Of a stretch of DNA of 64,000 nt, positions 1-11,100 are shown one piece after another. The position numbers and the translations under genes were made by a program. Every line of letters begins with the position of its first letter. Position 1 is the stretch's first letter. Source of the DNA: Drosophila persimilis (taxonomy: Eukaryota > Arthropoda > Insecta > Diptera > Drosophilidae); the NCBI RefSeq assembly GCF_003286085.1, contig NW_020825298.1:9858001-9922000 (forward strand), in the 5' to 3' direction. Below the pieces are notes generated by a model that was given only the letters and a program-made list of their open reading frames with translations, was not told the DNA's origin and did not search any database.

Positions 1-3000
1 AGATGATAAGGAGTCAAAGAAGATAAATAAATGATAATGAGAGAGGACATAAACGATAGATAAATGCGAGCAAATAAGAGTAACTTTCCATTTACCTCAT
101 TTTTTTATTCATTCATTTATGTACCTACATATTCACACTTCTAGCTGGAAGCACCTTATGGCGCCAGAAAGCGACCTTAGATGCCAGTATACCCATCCCC
201 GAAAACGAGCAAGCGGGACAGATACATTTGTTACGGGTTTCCAAAAAATAAATACAAAAATGCGTACGTGCGGGAAGACATGTCGCTTAGAGCCAAAGAA
301 GAGAACAGGAGGGAAACCAAAAACGAAAACAAATCACAGCTGATGGAAAAATCGAAAAAGTCCATAGAAAAATGTGTCGAAAAAGAACTGATGGAACTCT
401 GATGGATGCGAAAAACTAAGAAGCTATCTACGGGTTGCAAGACCTAAACGTAGCTATATAATATAGTAATCCGATCTTGTGTATTTATTGAGTTCAGCAA
501 AACAGGAAAGGTCTCTTTCAATGTTTCCTTCTCTGTGCTAAAAACATTTATTAATTTTTTTTAACAAAAAACCGCGTCTAAAAATAATCAGAGAAATGAA
601 ATGCGATTACGAGTATTCACAACTTTCGGGCAGAGCAAAAGTGACATTGTTTGTTCTGTATTATCTCGTACTACCCCTCCACGGCGCCACCTGAGATTGG
701 CAGCAATGTTGTTTGTTGCATTCGATTTAAACGCCTTCAGCCGCCTTCAACCAGCCGCCGACGAGTCAGTGTGCCAGAAAAAGTTTATTTGCCCGGGGCG
801 ACCGTCTAGAAAAACCAAAACAAAAATCCAAATCGCTTGCCAAGCTCAATTTAGAATGGGGGTTTCTATGAGTATATAAAAATATAACAATGTATACGCG
901 ATAATTGGGGGTAGAATAGAGAATATAGAAATGTGCAGTGTGTTTTTGCCAAAATTTCGAAAACATACCAAAACCTCGTACATACATATGTATTTAGATC
1001 TGAATTGTCTAGAGTCTAGACCAATTTAACAATTTTCTTTAATTGCCGATTGTTGTCAGATAATTAATGCCATCATTATTTGCATATTATGAGGACAGAC
1101 TTTTCTATACAAAGTACAGTCTAAATACTGCAGTTCAAACATCATTTAATCGAAATTTAAGAACCTTAAACGTTTCCATTGACAATAGAGGTTTAATTCA
1201 GTTTTGGTACAAACATATATATTAGAAATCAATAAAATAGAACACAATAAAATACAAAATGAAAAAAGTATTTAATCGCTATATCGTTGAGAATTTATAG
1301 TTTTCTTTACCATTCAGTTGGAAAGAGTTCTGTAATTTCCTTCATGTACAGTTTTCAAAATGTTTACATTGAGTTTAAAGCAGCTTTGGGGTGTGCTCGA
1401 CTATGTAGATGGATGGTCGGATGCATGTCGGTTAATTGCACGTTTGCTTTTGGTTTTATTTATAGCGATATAACAATGTGGGGCCGCCGGAGCAAGGCAA
1501 GGTTGTTTTTGCCTTAGTTTTCACAACGTGTACAAACACGAGACACACACACACATACAGCCCACCCCCCGTTTTGTGGTAGTTCTAGCAACAGGGTTAC
1601 AAATACTTGGGCATTAAGAAAGCTCTGGCCTGGCTGCAACGTGAATGCTTTTCAACAGTTTTTTCTGCGCTTTAAGTGCACTACACATACGCAAACATAT
1701 GCATATAATACTTACATATGTACCTGTACACTAGTATAGTATATAAGAAAGAAGTCTTACGACAGTAAAATGTGAACATTGAAACGATTTTCTTGAGTTG
1801 TTGTTTAACTGCTGATAAAAAAGCTTAGTCCAGCGCAGGCCGGCCGGCAAAATTACTTAGTTCTGGAGCCCCCTGTCTGTCATGTTGATGTTTTGTGGCC
1901 TTTTTGGGGGGCGACACGCTGGTGTTACTGTTGGGGATAACAAAACATGCACATAGGGCCGTCGTCAAGGCCATACCAAAAGTTCCATTCCATATTTATC
2001 ACGTATGTTCGATCAAACACCCACCAACCTTTCGTTCCTGTTTCTGATACATTTACATACATTTCCCGAATGACCAGAGGCTCGACTCCTCTTTCCGTCA
2101 TTCTCTTTCTTTGCTTCTTTCATTCTTTCTCCTTCCAACAAATACGGAACCAGAACAGAACAGAGTCACAAATAAAGCCGCCATCTGAACTTTCCGATCA
2201 CCTACACAAAGCACAATGGAAGCAACAACACGAACTGCTTCGGAGAGACACGGATCCCTCCCCCAGGCACTCGAACGGGTTCAAGAGACTGATATGCCTC
2301 GCAGCGTGCGGCCCGTGTGTGTGTGCGTGTGTGTGTGTAGGGTGCAGGTAAAAATAAAAACAAAGTCAGATGCACGGTCCCGGGTCTAAAAATAGAAACG
2401 ATAAAAGCGACAATCATAATAATAACAGAAACAAAAACAGCAACAAGAACAACAATGCAATTGAGCTTGTTAATGCCCGCCGCCTGAGTTATGGAACTCG
2501 AATTGGACATTGCCTGTAACGTGATTCAAGCAATAGCAATGAACCGAGTAGAGAAAGTAGGATAAAGAGAGAGAGGGGACAAGGGATAGGAAGGAGAGCT
2601 CCTGCATAACATGAGCTGATAAATGACCAATGTATGTACAGTATGTATTTTTGTTGCACATATTTACATACATATCCTGGGTATATTTGTGTTCTTAACC
2701 AAATTTCATATCTATTCTTGATTAGCATCAAGCCACGCTCCTCTTAATTTAGTAGTAAAAGAGCGCTAATTGGGTTAACGTTTAATTAGTGGAAGTCCTG
2801 ATCGGATAATTATTACAGCCATAACCACGAGAAACTATATATAGTCCCTTGCGATTATGATGGGTATTCGTCAGTCGTTACTCTGCTTTACCGCTCTTGT
2901 TCTATAGTACTTTTAGTACTCATGTCCCCTCTTGCGGTGACGTTTATCTCGAATCCAAAATTGTTGTTCGCCAATCGCTGAGGACTGCAGAGCAGAGAGC

Positions 3001-4059
3001 AGAGCAGCTGTCCCCCAAAACACGTGAACGGAGCATGGCTCTCTTAAATTATTTTTCTGTTTGTTCTTCGGTACCCTTACAAAGAATGATATTATTTTTA
3101 CCAGATGTTTTCAACGCACAAACGGAAGATCCTCCAACTATATAAAGCGTGTATGCATATTCTTGATCATCAATATCGATCGAGTTTAGTATATAAATGG
3201 AAACTGCAAGCGTATCATAAGATTCGGTGCGCTGCAGTTCGATTTTATTTCGGCCTTTCTTTTTTGGCGCCATTGCCAACTATTGACAACCCCCCCGGCC
3301 TGTCGCCGGAGGCCAGGTCAAATTTACTTGAACGGGCTGCTTCTGATTTGCGGCTAACTAAATCTAATCGCAACTGCGCCGTTTTAGAGATTCAACGTAT
3401 TACTATGTACGAAACGAAATCCAAGCAAAACCGGTTTGTTGTACGTCTGTTGGAGCCTGACCTGCGATAAGACGCAATAGTTGCCCCAACAAACATACGA
3501 AAAATAAAGAAAATAGATTCCACTTACCCGCCGGCAATCAAATGAATGAAAGTATCTGCCTTGTTTTGAGCCATGCTCTCGCTCTCTCACGCTCTTCCGT
3601 CACTTAATATTCAATCAGTGATTGATTAAATAGCCACTAATTAACGCGCACTTGAGATTTACAAAAACAGGCAGCACAAAAAACTACTTTTGAAGGCACG
3701 ACGACGCGACGTAGCGCGTAGGTGGACGGCGGGCCCAAAAGCTGGCGTGGGCCGGGGGGCCCGACCGGGGCTTATCCCAATGGATTTGTATTGGTATTGG
3801 TTTAAACTTTTCTTAATTATTTCACCAGGTCCAAGAGAACTTTCAGCGGTGCAAATTCTTCTGCAATTCAGCTTTTTTTTGGCACTGACAAGTTATGCAA
3901 CTGCAACGGTATTCACTGATAACGATTATAGTTAACTATGACAATTATGCGCACGGCGCCAAGTCCATCGAGCACTCGTTTAATTGTTTAAATGTTTCTT
4001 AATGTTTAAATAAATCAGGTAGAAATAAATCCGCAGCTCGAAAAAAACACGTCCGGATC
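1..4059. other. Gene-poor left flank
   Basis: I find no open frame with a recognisable domain here, and no exon with good splice signals on both sides. The sequence is AT-rich with short CA/GA runs. There is a GC-rich patch near 3690-3775 and a CG-rich patch near 3285-3320. A TATA plus initiator pair near 2836-2878 is listed separately. The stretch could be intergenic or intron of a gene outside the window. Confidence 0.5.
2836..2878 (+). promoter_or_regulatory. Orphan TATA box plus initiator
   Basis: TATATATAG lies at 2836-2844 and a TCAGTC initiator at 2871-2876, so the spacing from the TATA run to the initiator A (2873) is about 30-37 bp, as in Drosophila TATA promoters. No coding exon is recognisable in the next kilobase, so any transcript from here would be non-coding or would have distant exons. 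This could be chance. Confidence 0.35.
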
Positions 4060-4830
4060 TATCGTTGTAGATTTATCGTTATCGGATTTATAGCGTCTCG
4101 TATGATGAAAACCCGAACTTAGCCCACTTAAGCCCCATCTATTTAAATAGTTCAACTATTTGAGCTAAATGGCGGAAACTATTAACGATTTTAAAGTCTT
4201 CGCAGGTCCATGCCATCCCTCCTCTGAACTTACAAGAAAGCCACGATTTTTTTACCCTGAACTGCGCTAAAATTATTAAATTTGTATTACCATTGTCGGT
4301 GGAATATTAAAATACCCCCCTGGCTTGCAATGGGTTAATCGTTCCTCGATTATAAGATTCCGTCGTATATTATTAGCTAGATAGAACATTTAGCCATGAC
4401 CACATAATTTTATCTGAATAATGAATCAATTTTCTACTTGATTGGCTTATTTTGAATACTTGACTTTAATTTTCTTTGCCTCAACAACAATATAGCGTCT
4501 GGTATGGTAACAGACCGATCTTAGCCCACTAAAGCCCCCTCTATTTAAATAGTTTAACTACTTGCGGTAAATGGCGGAAAATATTAACGATTGTAAATGC
4601 TTTATGCCATCTTTTCTCTGAACTTAAAAAAAGCCACGAAATTTTTCACCTGAACTGCCCTAAAATGATTCAATTTTCATTATTTCCGGGCAGTCAATAA
4701 AATATACTGGAAAATACTATGAAAAGTATAAAATTTGAAAGGTGGCAACAAAATCAGTGTGACCTCGGACTTATCGATAAAATATAACGAAAAACGATCT
4801 TAGCCCATCTAACCTCTATTTAAACAGGTA
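4060..4830 (+). repeat. Dispersed repeat, tandem copies (family A, copy 1)
   Basis: The segment from about 4083 to 4494 is repeated from about 4495. Both copies start with a 'tagcgtctggtatg'-like word, then share 'ttagcccac', 'ctatttaaatag', 'aatggcggaaa', 'aagccacga' and 'cctgaactgc'. A third, shorter start lies at 4795-4835. The stretch 4355-4470 matches the tails of the copies at 31.8, 34.6 and 40.6 kb (shared words 'tccgtcg', 'tatagaacattta', 'cacataattttat'). A Motif 1 word (cagtgtgacct, 4755-4765) and a perfect DRE (tatcgata, 4772-4779) sit between the second and third starts. No protein is encoded. I cannot name the family. Confidence 0.75.
4755..4779 (+). promoter_or_regulatory. Motif 1 plus DRE inside repeat
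   Basis: The word cagtgtgacct (4755-4765) is the reverse complement of the Drosophila core-promoter Motif 1 (YGGTCACACTR, bound by M1BP). It is followed 6 bp later by tatcgata, the DREF site. The same layout opens the VhaSFD/Tsen2 copy of the repeat. No gene start follows here: the nearest gene, on the other strand, has its 3' end at 4911. This may be a repeat-borne promoter without a gene. Confidence 0.55.
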
Positions 4831-4910
4831 AAGTTCTTGAGCTTTTATATCCATTTAAGCCGTTTTAACAGAGAATTAGTAAGGCTATGCACAGATTATC
4901 CTTAGAGCAG

Positions 4911-5784
4911 TTAGTTTTTAGATTTAATATTTCTGTGCGGCTTTTGTAAGTACAAATCAAGCGTGTTCAATCTCTTGCAACGCTTCAAGACGGACCGAAC
5001 ATCCCCGGCAAATCGAATCGCATCGAGAAAGGGCAGTAAGTTGAGTAACTCAGTGTCCCAATCACCTATAATGTAGTCGAAGATAGGTATGGAATTGTCC
5101 ATGTTGAAACAGCACTCAGGTATTGAATTATCTAGGAGAATCACATTGGCCTTATCGTCGTTGACAATCGATACGAACTTAGCATTGAATCCTTGGACAG
5201 TGACGCATTTGTCGCGAAACAGCCGATGTCCCAGAATGTTGCGTCCGCCATCCAAATAGTCAATAATAGGCGTGGCATATGGCTCGGTTCCAGCAGTGAA
5301 TACGACTATATCGAACCATTTCGAGACCTGATCCAGGAAATGGTCGACAAAGGGTCGCTTGTACACTTTGACCGTAGAATCGTGCAAATTAAACTCGAAA
5401 TCAACTGGCACATAATGCCATTTGCACTTTTTCTGCGAACCCCGACCCCCTTTCACCCCTTTCTTTACAAATACTGAGGTCATGAGAGTTTCATCCAAGT
5501 CAAGGACGAGAGTTTTCTTCTTAACAAGCGTAAGTTTTCGCTTGGAACAAGAGGTCATGTAGTCGCCGTGCAGGTATTTTGATAGAAAGAGCTCATAGCA
5601 TAGCTTATTGGTTATATACCGTAAGCGTCGCCTAAAGCGCAGCAGAGTTCCCACCAACAGGATTCCGAGTCTATGGAGTTGGGGGTTGTATAGACTGGCT
5701 TAACATTGTGGTTACTTACATGGTGATAAAAAAAGTAATTGCCGAAGTATTACTGGTATTTAAGGAAGCTGCGTCAACTCCCAT
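4911..5784 (-). CDS. Dullard/CTDNEP1-like membrane protein phosphatase
   Basis: A two-exon gene encoding 274 aa: exon 1 is 5720-5784 and exon 2 is 4911-5670, with a 49 bp GTAAGT...TAG intron. The start at 5784 was chosen because exon 2 has no in-frame ATG near its start, and splicing restores frame exactly (phase 2). Residues ~15-32 form a membrane helix followed by an Arg-rich stretch. The FCP/HAD phosphatase core follows: DLDET at residues 79-83 (Asp nucleophile), then VVFTAG, ILLDNS and DTELLNLLPFL blocks. The order of parts matches Dullard/CTDNEP1, the nuclear-envelope/ER serine phosphatase acting on lipin. It is, however, far more divergent than a one-to-one Dullard orthologue would be, with an insertion of Gly/Lys-rich residues after DLDET. 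I infer a paralogue, perhaps with narrow (for example testis) expression. I do not recall a counterpart at this site in D. melanogaster. Confidence 0.85.
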
Positions 5785-6058
5785 TTTTGCTTTTAACTCT
5801 ATAACAGAACAGTTACTGTATTTTTGAGAATCAAAGCAGCGTAAACGACAATGACGGATTTTCAGTAGCCTATTTGATTATTAATATACAGTTGATTAGT
5901 TCGTGTTCAAAAATGGCGCCCACTTACAACTATAAAAATACCCTAACGCTATATCAAAACGAGGGGGAACTGCGTGCGAGAGAGACAGAAAATCAGTCTG
6001 AGCGTGTCGTCGGGCACTGCGTAGCCACTGCAAATTGATTTGTTCCTTTTGGCTATAC

Positions 6059-6560
6059 TAATTATCCGATCTGATCCAAATTCAGCAACCGGATAGATAT
6101 GGTCATTCACTATGATTCTGCGTTTTTAGTTTTCTCAAATCTGCAATATTGTGGATGCAACAGATTTTCGTCCTTTGTGGGGGCGGATGGGGGTGGGGCG
6201 AAATTCTGAGATATACGTTTTATAGTGACATCTTAAAGGAGTGTGTGCACCAAATTTGGTTACTCTAGCCTTAATAGTCTCTGAGATTTGTGGTTGCCTC
6301 AGATTTTCGTCCTTTGCGGGGGCGGAAGGGGGTGTGGCGAAATTTGGACAGGAAACGGTCAAGGTCCGATATCACAGGAGTGTGGATACCAAATTTGGTT
6401 GCTCTGGCTTTTATAGGTTCTGAGATCCTTGAACTCATATTTTGCAATTGGCAAAACCGATCATGAAACCTGTGTGTTAGAGTGAGACAGAGCGAGAAAG
6501 AGTGAAATTGTTTTCGTGATTCAGGCAATAATAATTATACGATCTGGTTCAGATTTTGCA
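6059..6560. repeat. Dispersed repeat with 139 bp internal duplication
   Basis: The word cagattttcgtcctttg occurs at 6161 and 6300, giving a 139 bp period. Both units continue with a G-rich run, 'ggcgaaatt', 'caaatttggtt', 'ctctggc/ctctagc' and 'tctgagat'. The flanks are also repeated: 'taattatccgatctgatccaaatt' near 6059 matches 'taattatacgatctggttcagatt' near 6533. From memory this resembles a repeat abundant in D. pseudoobscura-type genomes, perhaps DINE-1/Helitron-like. I cannot verify the family. Open frames in it on both strands are by-products of the repeat. Confidence 0.65.
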
Positions 6561-7905
6561 CTCTGTAAGATATAGTCAAATTCAAATTAGCTTCAAACTA
6601 GAAATCAAACTTGTAACAAATAAAAACACAATCTTTAACGTAATTGCATTGAACACTCAACAGCTTAAAGACTTTATTTATTTATCGATATCGATTTATT
6701 GCATTTTTTTCTCAACAATTATCTGCTGCTGTACGTATTGCTATATTCTAGTATAGTTTTGGCTCTTGTTCATGTCTGCAGGGTTGCATTTGCTTATAAC
6801 TAACTAATAGTTAAAATTGAATTTCGAAAATCGTGGATAACTTTTTTGTGGGCGTATGTTTGTGTATGTTCTCTTGCTGTCATTGGCTTGAGATTATGCG
6901 GAATTTAAGAAACTGTTAAATTTGTTATCTATTGATATTCGTGTGTTTTTGGATTGCTAATTTGTTAACAACAATTATTGTTGATTGGCAACTTCTTTGG
7001 ATTAAATGCACTTTTCATATTGCTGGGAACCTATTATTTATTGCTTGGTTGGTTTCTGTTATGTTTCTGTGTTGGTTAGTGTCTGTTAGTGTTGGATATA
7101 CCCGCTTGCCTCACGTGGTTATAATGTGTAAATATATTCATTCCTCTACTATATAAATACATTTGTGTTATTATTGTTAGTATTGCATTGGTTTGCATCT
7201 TTAGTTAATATATTTATCTATTTAATAGCCTTGCATAAACGTTACTCTGATTTGTTTGGTGACACGCAAAAACAGTGTTGTAAATTACAAAAATATAGAT
7301 TTATTCGTGTTGTCTGTTCTTGAAACTGAAAGCTCTGTAGAACCCGAAGAAACGCAACAAATGGATTATGATGTAACATTTATTAGCTTTGTAAGTTGTT
7401 GTAATTGTTGTTTTTCTCATAGTTTTCTTTGTTTTCACTTATTACAATACAAAAGGTACGAAAGGCGCGAGAAATTCCAATGGGATTCGCGGGGATTCCC
7501 ATGGAATTTACACTAAAAATTGACTTAATTGTGAAAAGTAAACAGAAATTAGGGTTTTTTCGATTTCCCAAAAGAAGCTTAAACTTAAACATGGTTTTCA
7601 TCCATTTTTGTAATTTTTTGGGGATTTTGTGGGAAAGGGGAATATTCCTTCTTTTTTAATCTTACATTTCTACATTGCTGGAAAAAGGTTAAGTGAATTT
7701 GGTAATGTAATCCGTCTCAATTGTCTATATACGAGTAGTACATACATACATAAGTATAGGAAAACTTGACTGAAAAGCGGCAACTAGTTCGAGTATCGGT
7801 ATCTTTATCTTTTGTATGCATTTCTCTTAATATTTGCGGGGGCTTTTAATGGAGTTGGGGTGGGGGTTGGGGTGTACGGGTATCTTATAGAAGGACTAAC
7901 TCCCG
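6561..7905 (-). other. Probable 3' UTR of the minus-strand small-ORF gene
   Basis: An AT-rich stretch with no plausible coding frame lies directly downstream (minus sense) of the stop at 7906. On the minus strand, AATAAA-type polyadenylation words lie near 7301 and 6670-6680. The composition, with T/A runs and few CpG, suits a long 3' UTR. This is an inference from position only. Confidence 0.4.
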
Positions 7906-8076
7906 TTACTCAGCGCGGCAGAGCAGCGAGGCGAAGCGGAAGAGCCGCATCCAGCTAAAGAGCTTCGACTCGATGAGATTCTCCTCCGCCGTCGAGGTCG
8001 TCATTGAGACCCGCGACGAATTGGAGGATTTGCTACTCCGTTTCTGCTGCATGATCCTGGGCGAGCTCATTTTCAT
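7906..8076 (-). CDS. Small ORF in last exon of a minus-strand gene, unknown product
   Basis: I do not recognise this product. The exon starts at 8174 after an excellent acceptor (a CT-run, then tctcttttcag) and stays open to TAA at 7906-7908. The first ATGs are at 8076 and 8070. The latter has an A-rich fly context (gaaaATG) and would give 54-56 aa. The peptide is Ser/Lys-rich in its first half and ends in an amphipathic, Trp/Phe/Leu-rich helix-like tail (LFSWMRLFRFASLL). Codons favour G/C at third positions. The frame is also open upstream of the ATG to the splice site, so it could instead be the C-terminal part of a longer protein with unseen exons. The plus strand over 7910-8085 is also open and has a plausible acceptor and a GTAAGT donor, so the strand is not settled. 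The AT-rich downstream sequence with AATAAA and the minus-strand 5' exon at 18.8 kb favour the minus strand. Confidence 0.45.
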   Translation of the reverse strand: MKMSSPRIMQQKRSSKSSNSSRVSMTTSTAEENLIESKLFSWMRLFRFASLLCRAE

Positions 8077-8174
8077 TATCGAGTAAGTCGTCTTGACGGC
8101 TTCTGGTTGCACACGCCACAAATGTGGGCGTGGGCTACGGCTGGCACAAGAGTGGAACAAACGAAACGCAAATG

Positions 8175-11100
8175 CTGAAAAGAGACAGAAAGAGAGAGAG
8201 AGAGAGACAGTATTAGTCGAGTGCTATTCAAAGTGGCTCAGTCTGTTGAGGGGCTTCTAAGCATCCTTCACATTCGAGTGGCTGCCGTGACACTTGAGCG
8301 GCAGTCAGCAAATCCCAGAAACCCTCTCCAAAAACTTAACAGGATAGAGGATGAGATGAGGTAGAAGGGCGAAAGAATGGACATTTAGCCAAATAAACTC
8401 GGAAATAATACAAAAATATATCACAGATGCAAAAGCTCTTTAATTTTACCACTGGAATGAGCTGTTTAATGGTTTCACAACAAAAAACTCAACTCTTAGA
8501 GTGTCTAGAAAGCTCCATAAAAGACATGTCCAAATGGAACTGGTTCCTCAATGGAACTGCTGCTCACCTCTAATCGAAATGCTCCATTGCCTCAATCAGG
8601 GCGTCACCTTCCGCCACACAATCACACACAGAGACACCCATCTATCCACATCACATCCCATAAACGAATCCATGCACACCCATCAAAAGCTGATGACCTT
8701 GCTCGATGCTCAAAAGAGAACCGAAACCCCCCTCACCACCCTCCCAAAAATGAAACGGTTGCATGCTCGCTCCAGTTTCTCCAGATCCAACCAAAGCTCT
8801 GCTGTCGACGGCGAGTCAATGAAAAAACTTACATTCGAGAACACATACATACATATGTACATATGTGACAAAGAGAGACACAAACGAACATATACATATG
8901 TACATATGTATGTACATATGTATGTACTGTTATACAAAGAAATAGAATTGATGTTTGCTTTAATTGAACAAAATCCTGCTTCTGTATGTTTTGCCAGGAG
9001 AGAGGGCAAAGGGAAAGACTACATACATAAGTTCTACGTCATTTGCAATTATGCAATGCCTCATCCCTCGTCCCACACATGCTTCTCCACCCCCTCCTAC
9101 CAACCGCCTTGTGGCAGCAAATTAATTTCAATTTCCAGTAAAACCAAAATTTGTTCATATGTATGTACATACATATGTATGTACAATCTCAGCGCTTTTT
9201 TCTCGGTTTCGTTTCTGTCAGCCCAAAAGTGCAGTCCGTCCCCCGCTCATATAAAACATTTCCATATATCACGCAACAAAAAAAAGAAAACAAAAAAGAG
9301 CAACGCCAGCAGCAGCTTATTTCGTCCACGCGACAACATAAAAATACTGTGGCTTTTGCTTAATCTTTGGTTTTCTTTTTTCCTGTTTTCTTGCTAAATA
9401 GTTTTCCATTTTGTATGTTTTGTAAGCATTACTATTTTGTAAATATTTTTCTGCTCGAGAGACGCCTGCGCATTTGCCTCAACTCATTATACCGTTACGA
9501 TCAAAAAGAGAGATAGAGAGAGATAACGGGAGGTAAAGTTGTTCCATGGTATGGTACAATGGGTGATGTGGAAAATTCTTTTGACCGAAATGTTATGGAT
9601 GGGCGAATTGGAGATGTAAATACTGAAATAGAAAAATGTCCCATAAAATATGCTCAAAAATCATTTCCATCAACTAATTATAGAAATGCGATCATTTAAA
9701 TGATTTCCAATTCCAAGAGCATTTAAAGTTCATTTTACATATTTTCTTCTTTTTTCCATTTCGCTTGAAATTTATACACATTCCAGGGACTGCACTGTCC
9801 TCTGCCCACTGCTCTGCCCATTCCACTTCTTCTTCTGCTTTTGCCTTGGCGCTGCTGATCCTCTGCCCTGCCTCTGCCGTACTGTTGATCCGCTGCCCGA
9901 TCTCTGCTCCTCCCCTGCACTGGTTTCCATTTCGTCCCTCCTCTTGTGACATCAACATTTTCGGGAATGAGAAATATTTGTTGTTCTTGTTGCGCTTTAA
10001 TCTTTTGATGGGACAAATGCAGCTGCTGCGCTGTCAGCAGTGTGTAGAGCGAGAGAGCGGGAGAGAGAGCGCGCTGGCGTGGGCGGCTCACAGCCTAACG
10101 GGGCAACACGATGCTCGCCCACGTCATTCCCCCTCAGTGACACTCTTTTTTTTCTGTTATGTTTTGTTCGTTGCGTTGTGTCATGTGCCAACAAGAAACT
10201 AATGATTGAACTTTTTCACCCCTCCCTCCCTCTGTCTCTCTCTCTCTCTCTCTTTTGGTCGCTCTGTTCGATTACAATTCCAAGGCATTTATTTTATTGC
10301 CTCTCCCGCTGTCCAATGCCAATGTATGTTAAAAAGGTGAGGCAATTCTAGGCAACAAAATTCTCGCACATATTCCCAGAGAGAGAAAGGGACTTTGAAA
10401 AGTGGGAATGCTTCACCCTATCTTAAAAGATCTTGGCGCTGCTGCTTCTGGCTGTCCTGTCCTCTGCCTCTGCCGCTGCCTCTGCCAGCACTGCGGGGCG
10501 TATGCGTGATGTTTTTATTGCCTTTAAATTAACCGAATACCGTATTAAAAGAGGACGAGGAGATGGGGCAAAGAGAAATGGGTGCGAACATGCAATACTT
10601 TAGATTGTCTCTGCCCCTAGGGTCATGGTGGTATTTCAATATCCTGGGCGCCACACCACACATCTACCCCTCAGAATTTACGAGTGTCGAGTGTTGGGAA
10701 TCGAATGTCGCCGCCCGCCGTCAGTGGTGTAATTTGTGGCCCATCATCGCGTGTTCCGACATTTCTTTGCTTTTTATCACCCATGCAGACATCGCAATAT
10801 GTATATTTTAGGGCCTTCAATAGGTGTCCAACAGCTAATAATAAATGTTTAAGTATAAAATCTGACAAATTTGTCTGTGTCCTGTTTTATATGCTTTACC
10901 AATACATTGCTTCCTAATAATTGTTTAATAATATAACAATATCTAGAGCTTCCTCGTTCCCTTCCCTCCCCCTATTCTACCACTGGCACTTTGTTGAGTT
11001 CTATTTCAAATATTTTATATTTTCCTTCTAATTGGCTTCAATTTTATGGTTTTGTTGATTGCAAGTTGTCGCTTGTCACCGTCGGCTTCTCGCCCGATGG

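Noticed and set aside
8501-9397. 298-codon open frame on the + strand
   Set aside because: It runs through ACATATGT simple repeats, has repeat-driven His/Thr/Tyr composition and poly-Lys, shows no domain and lies in a presumed intron.
9765-10202. 145-codon frame on the + strand
   Set aside because: Open mainly because of tcctctgcc/gcctctgcc-type repeats and GA-runs that are stop-poor in several frames.
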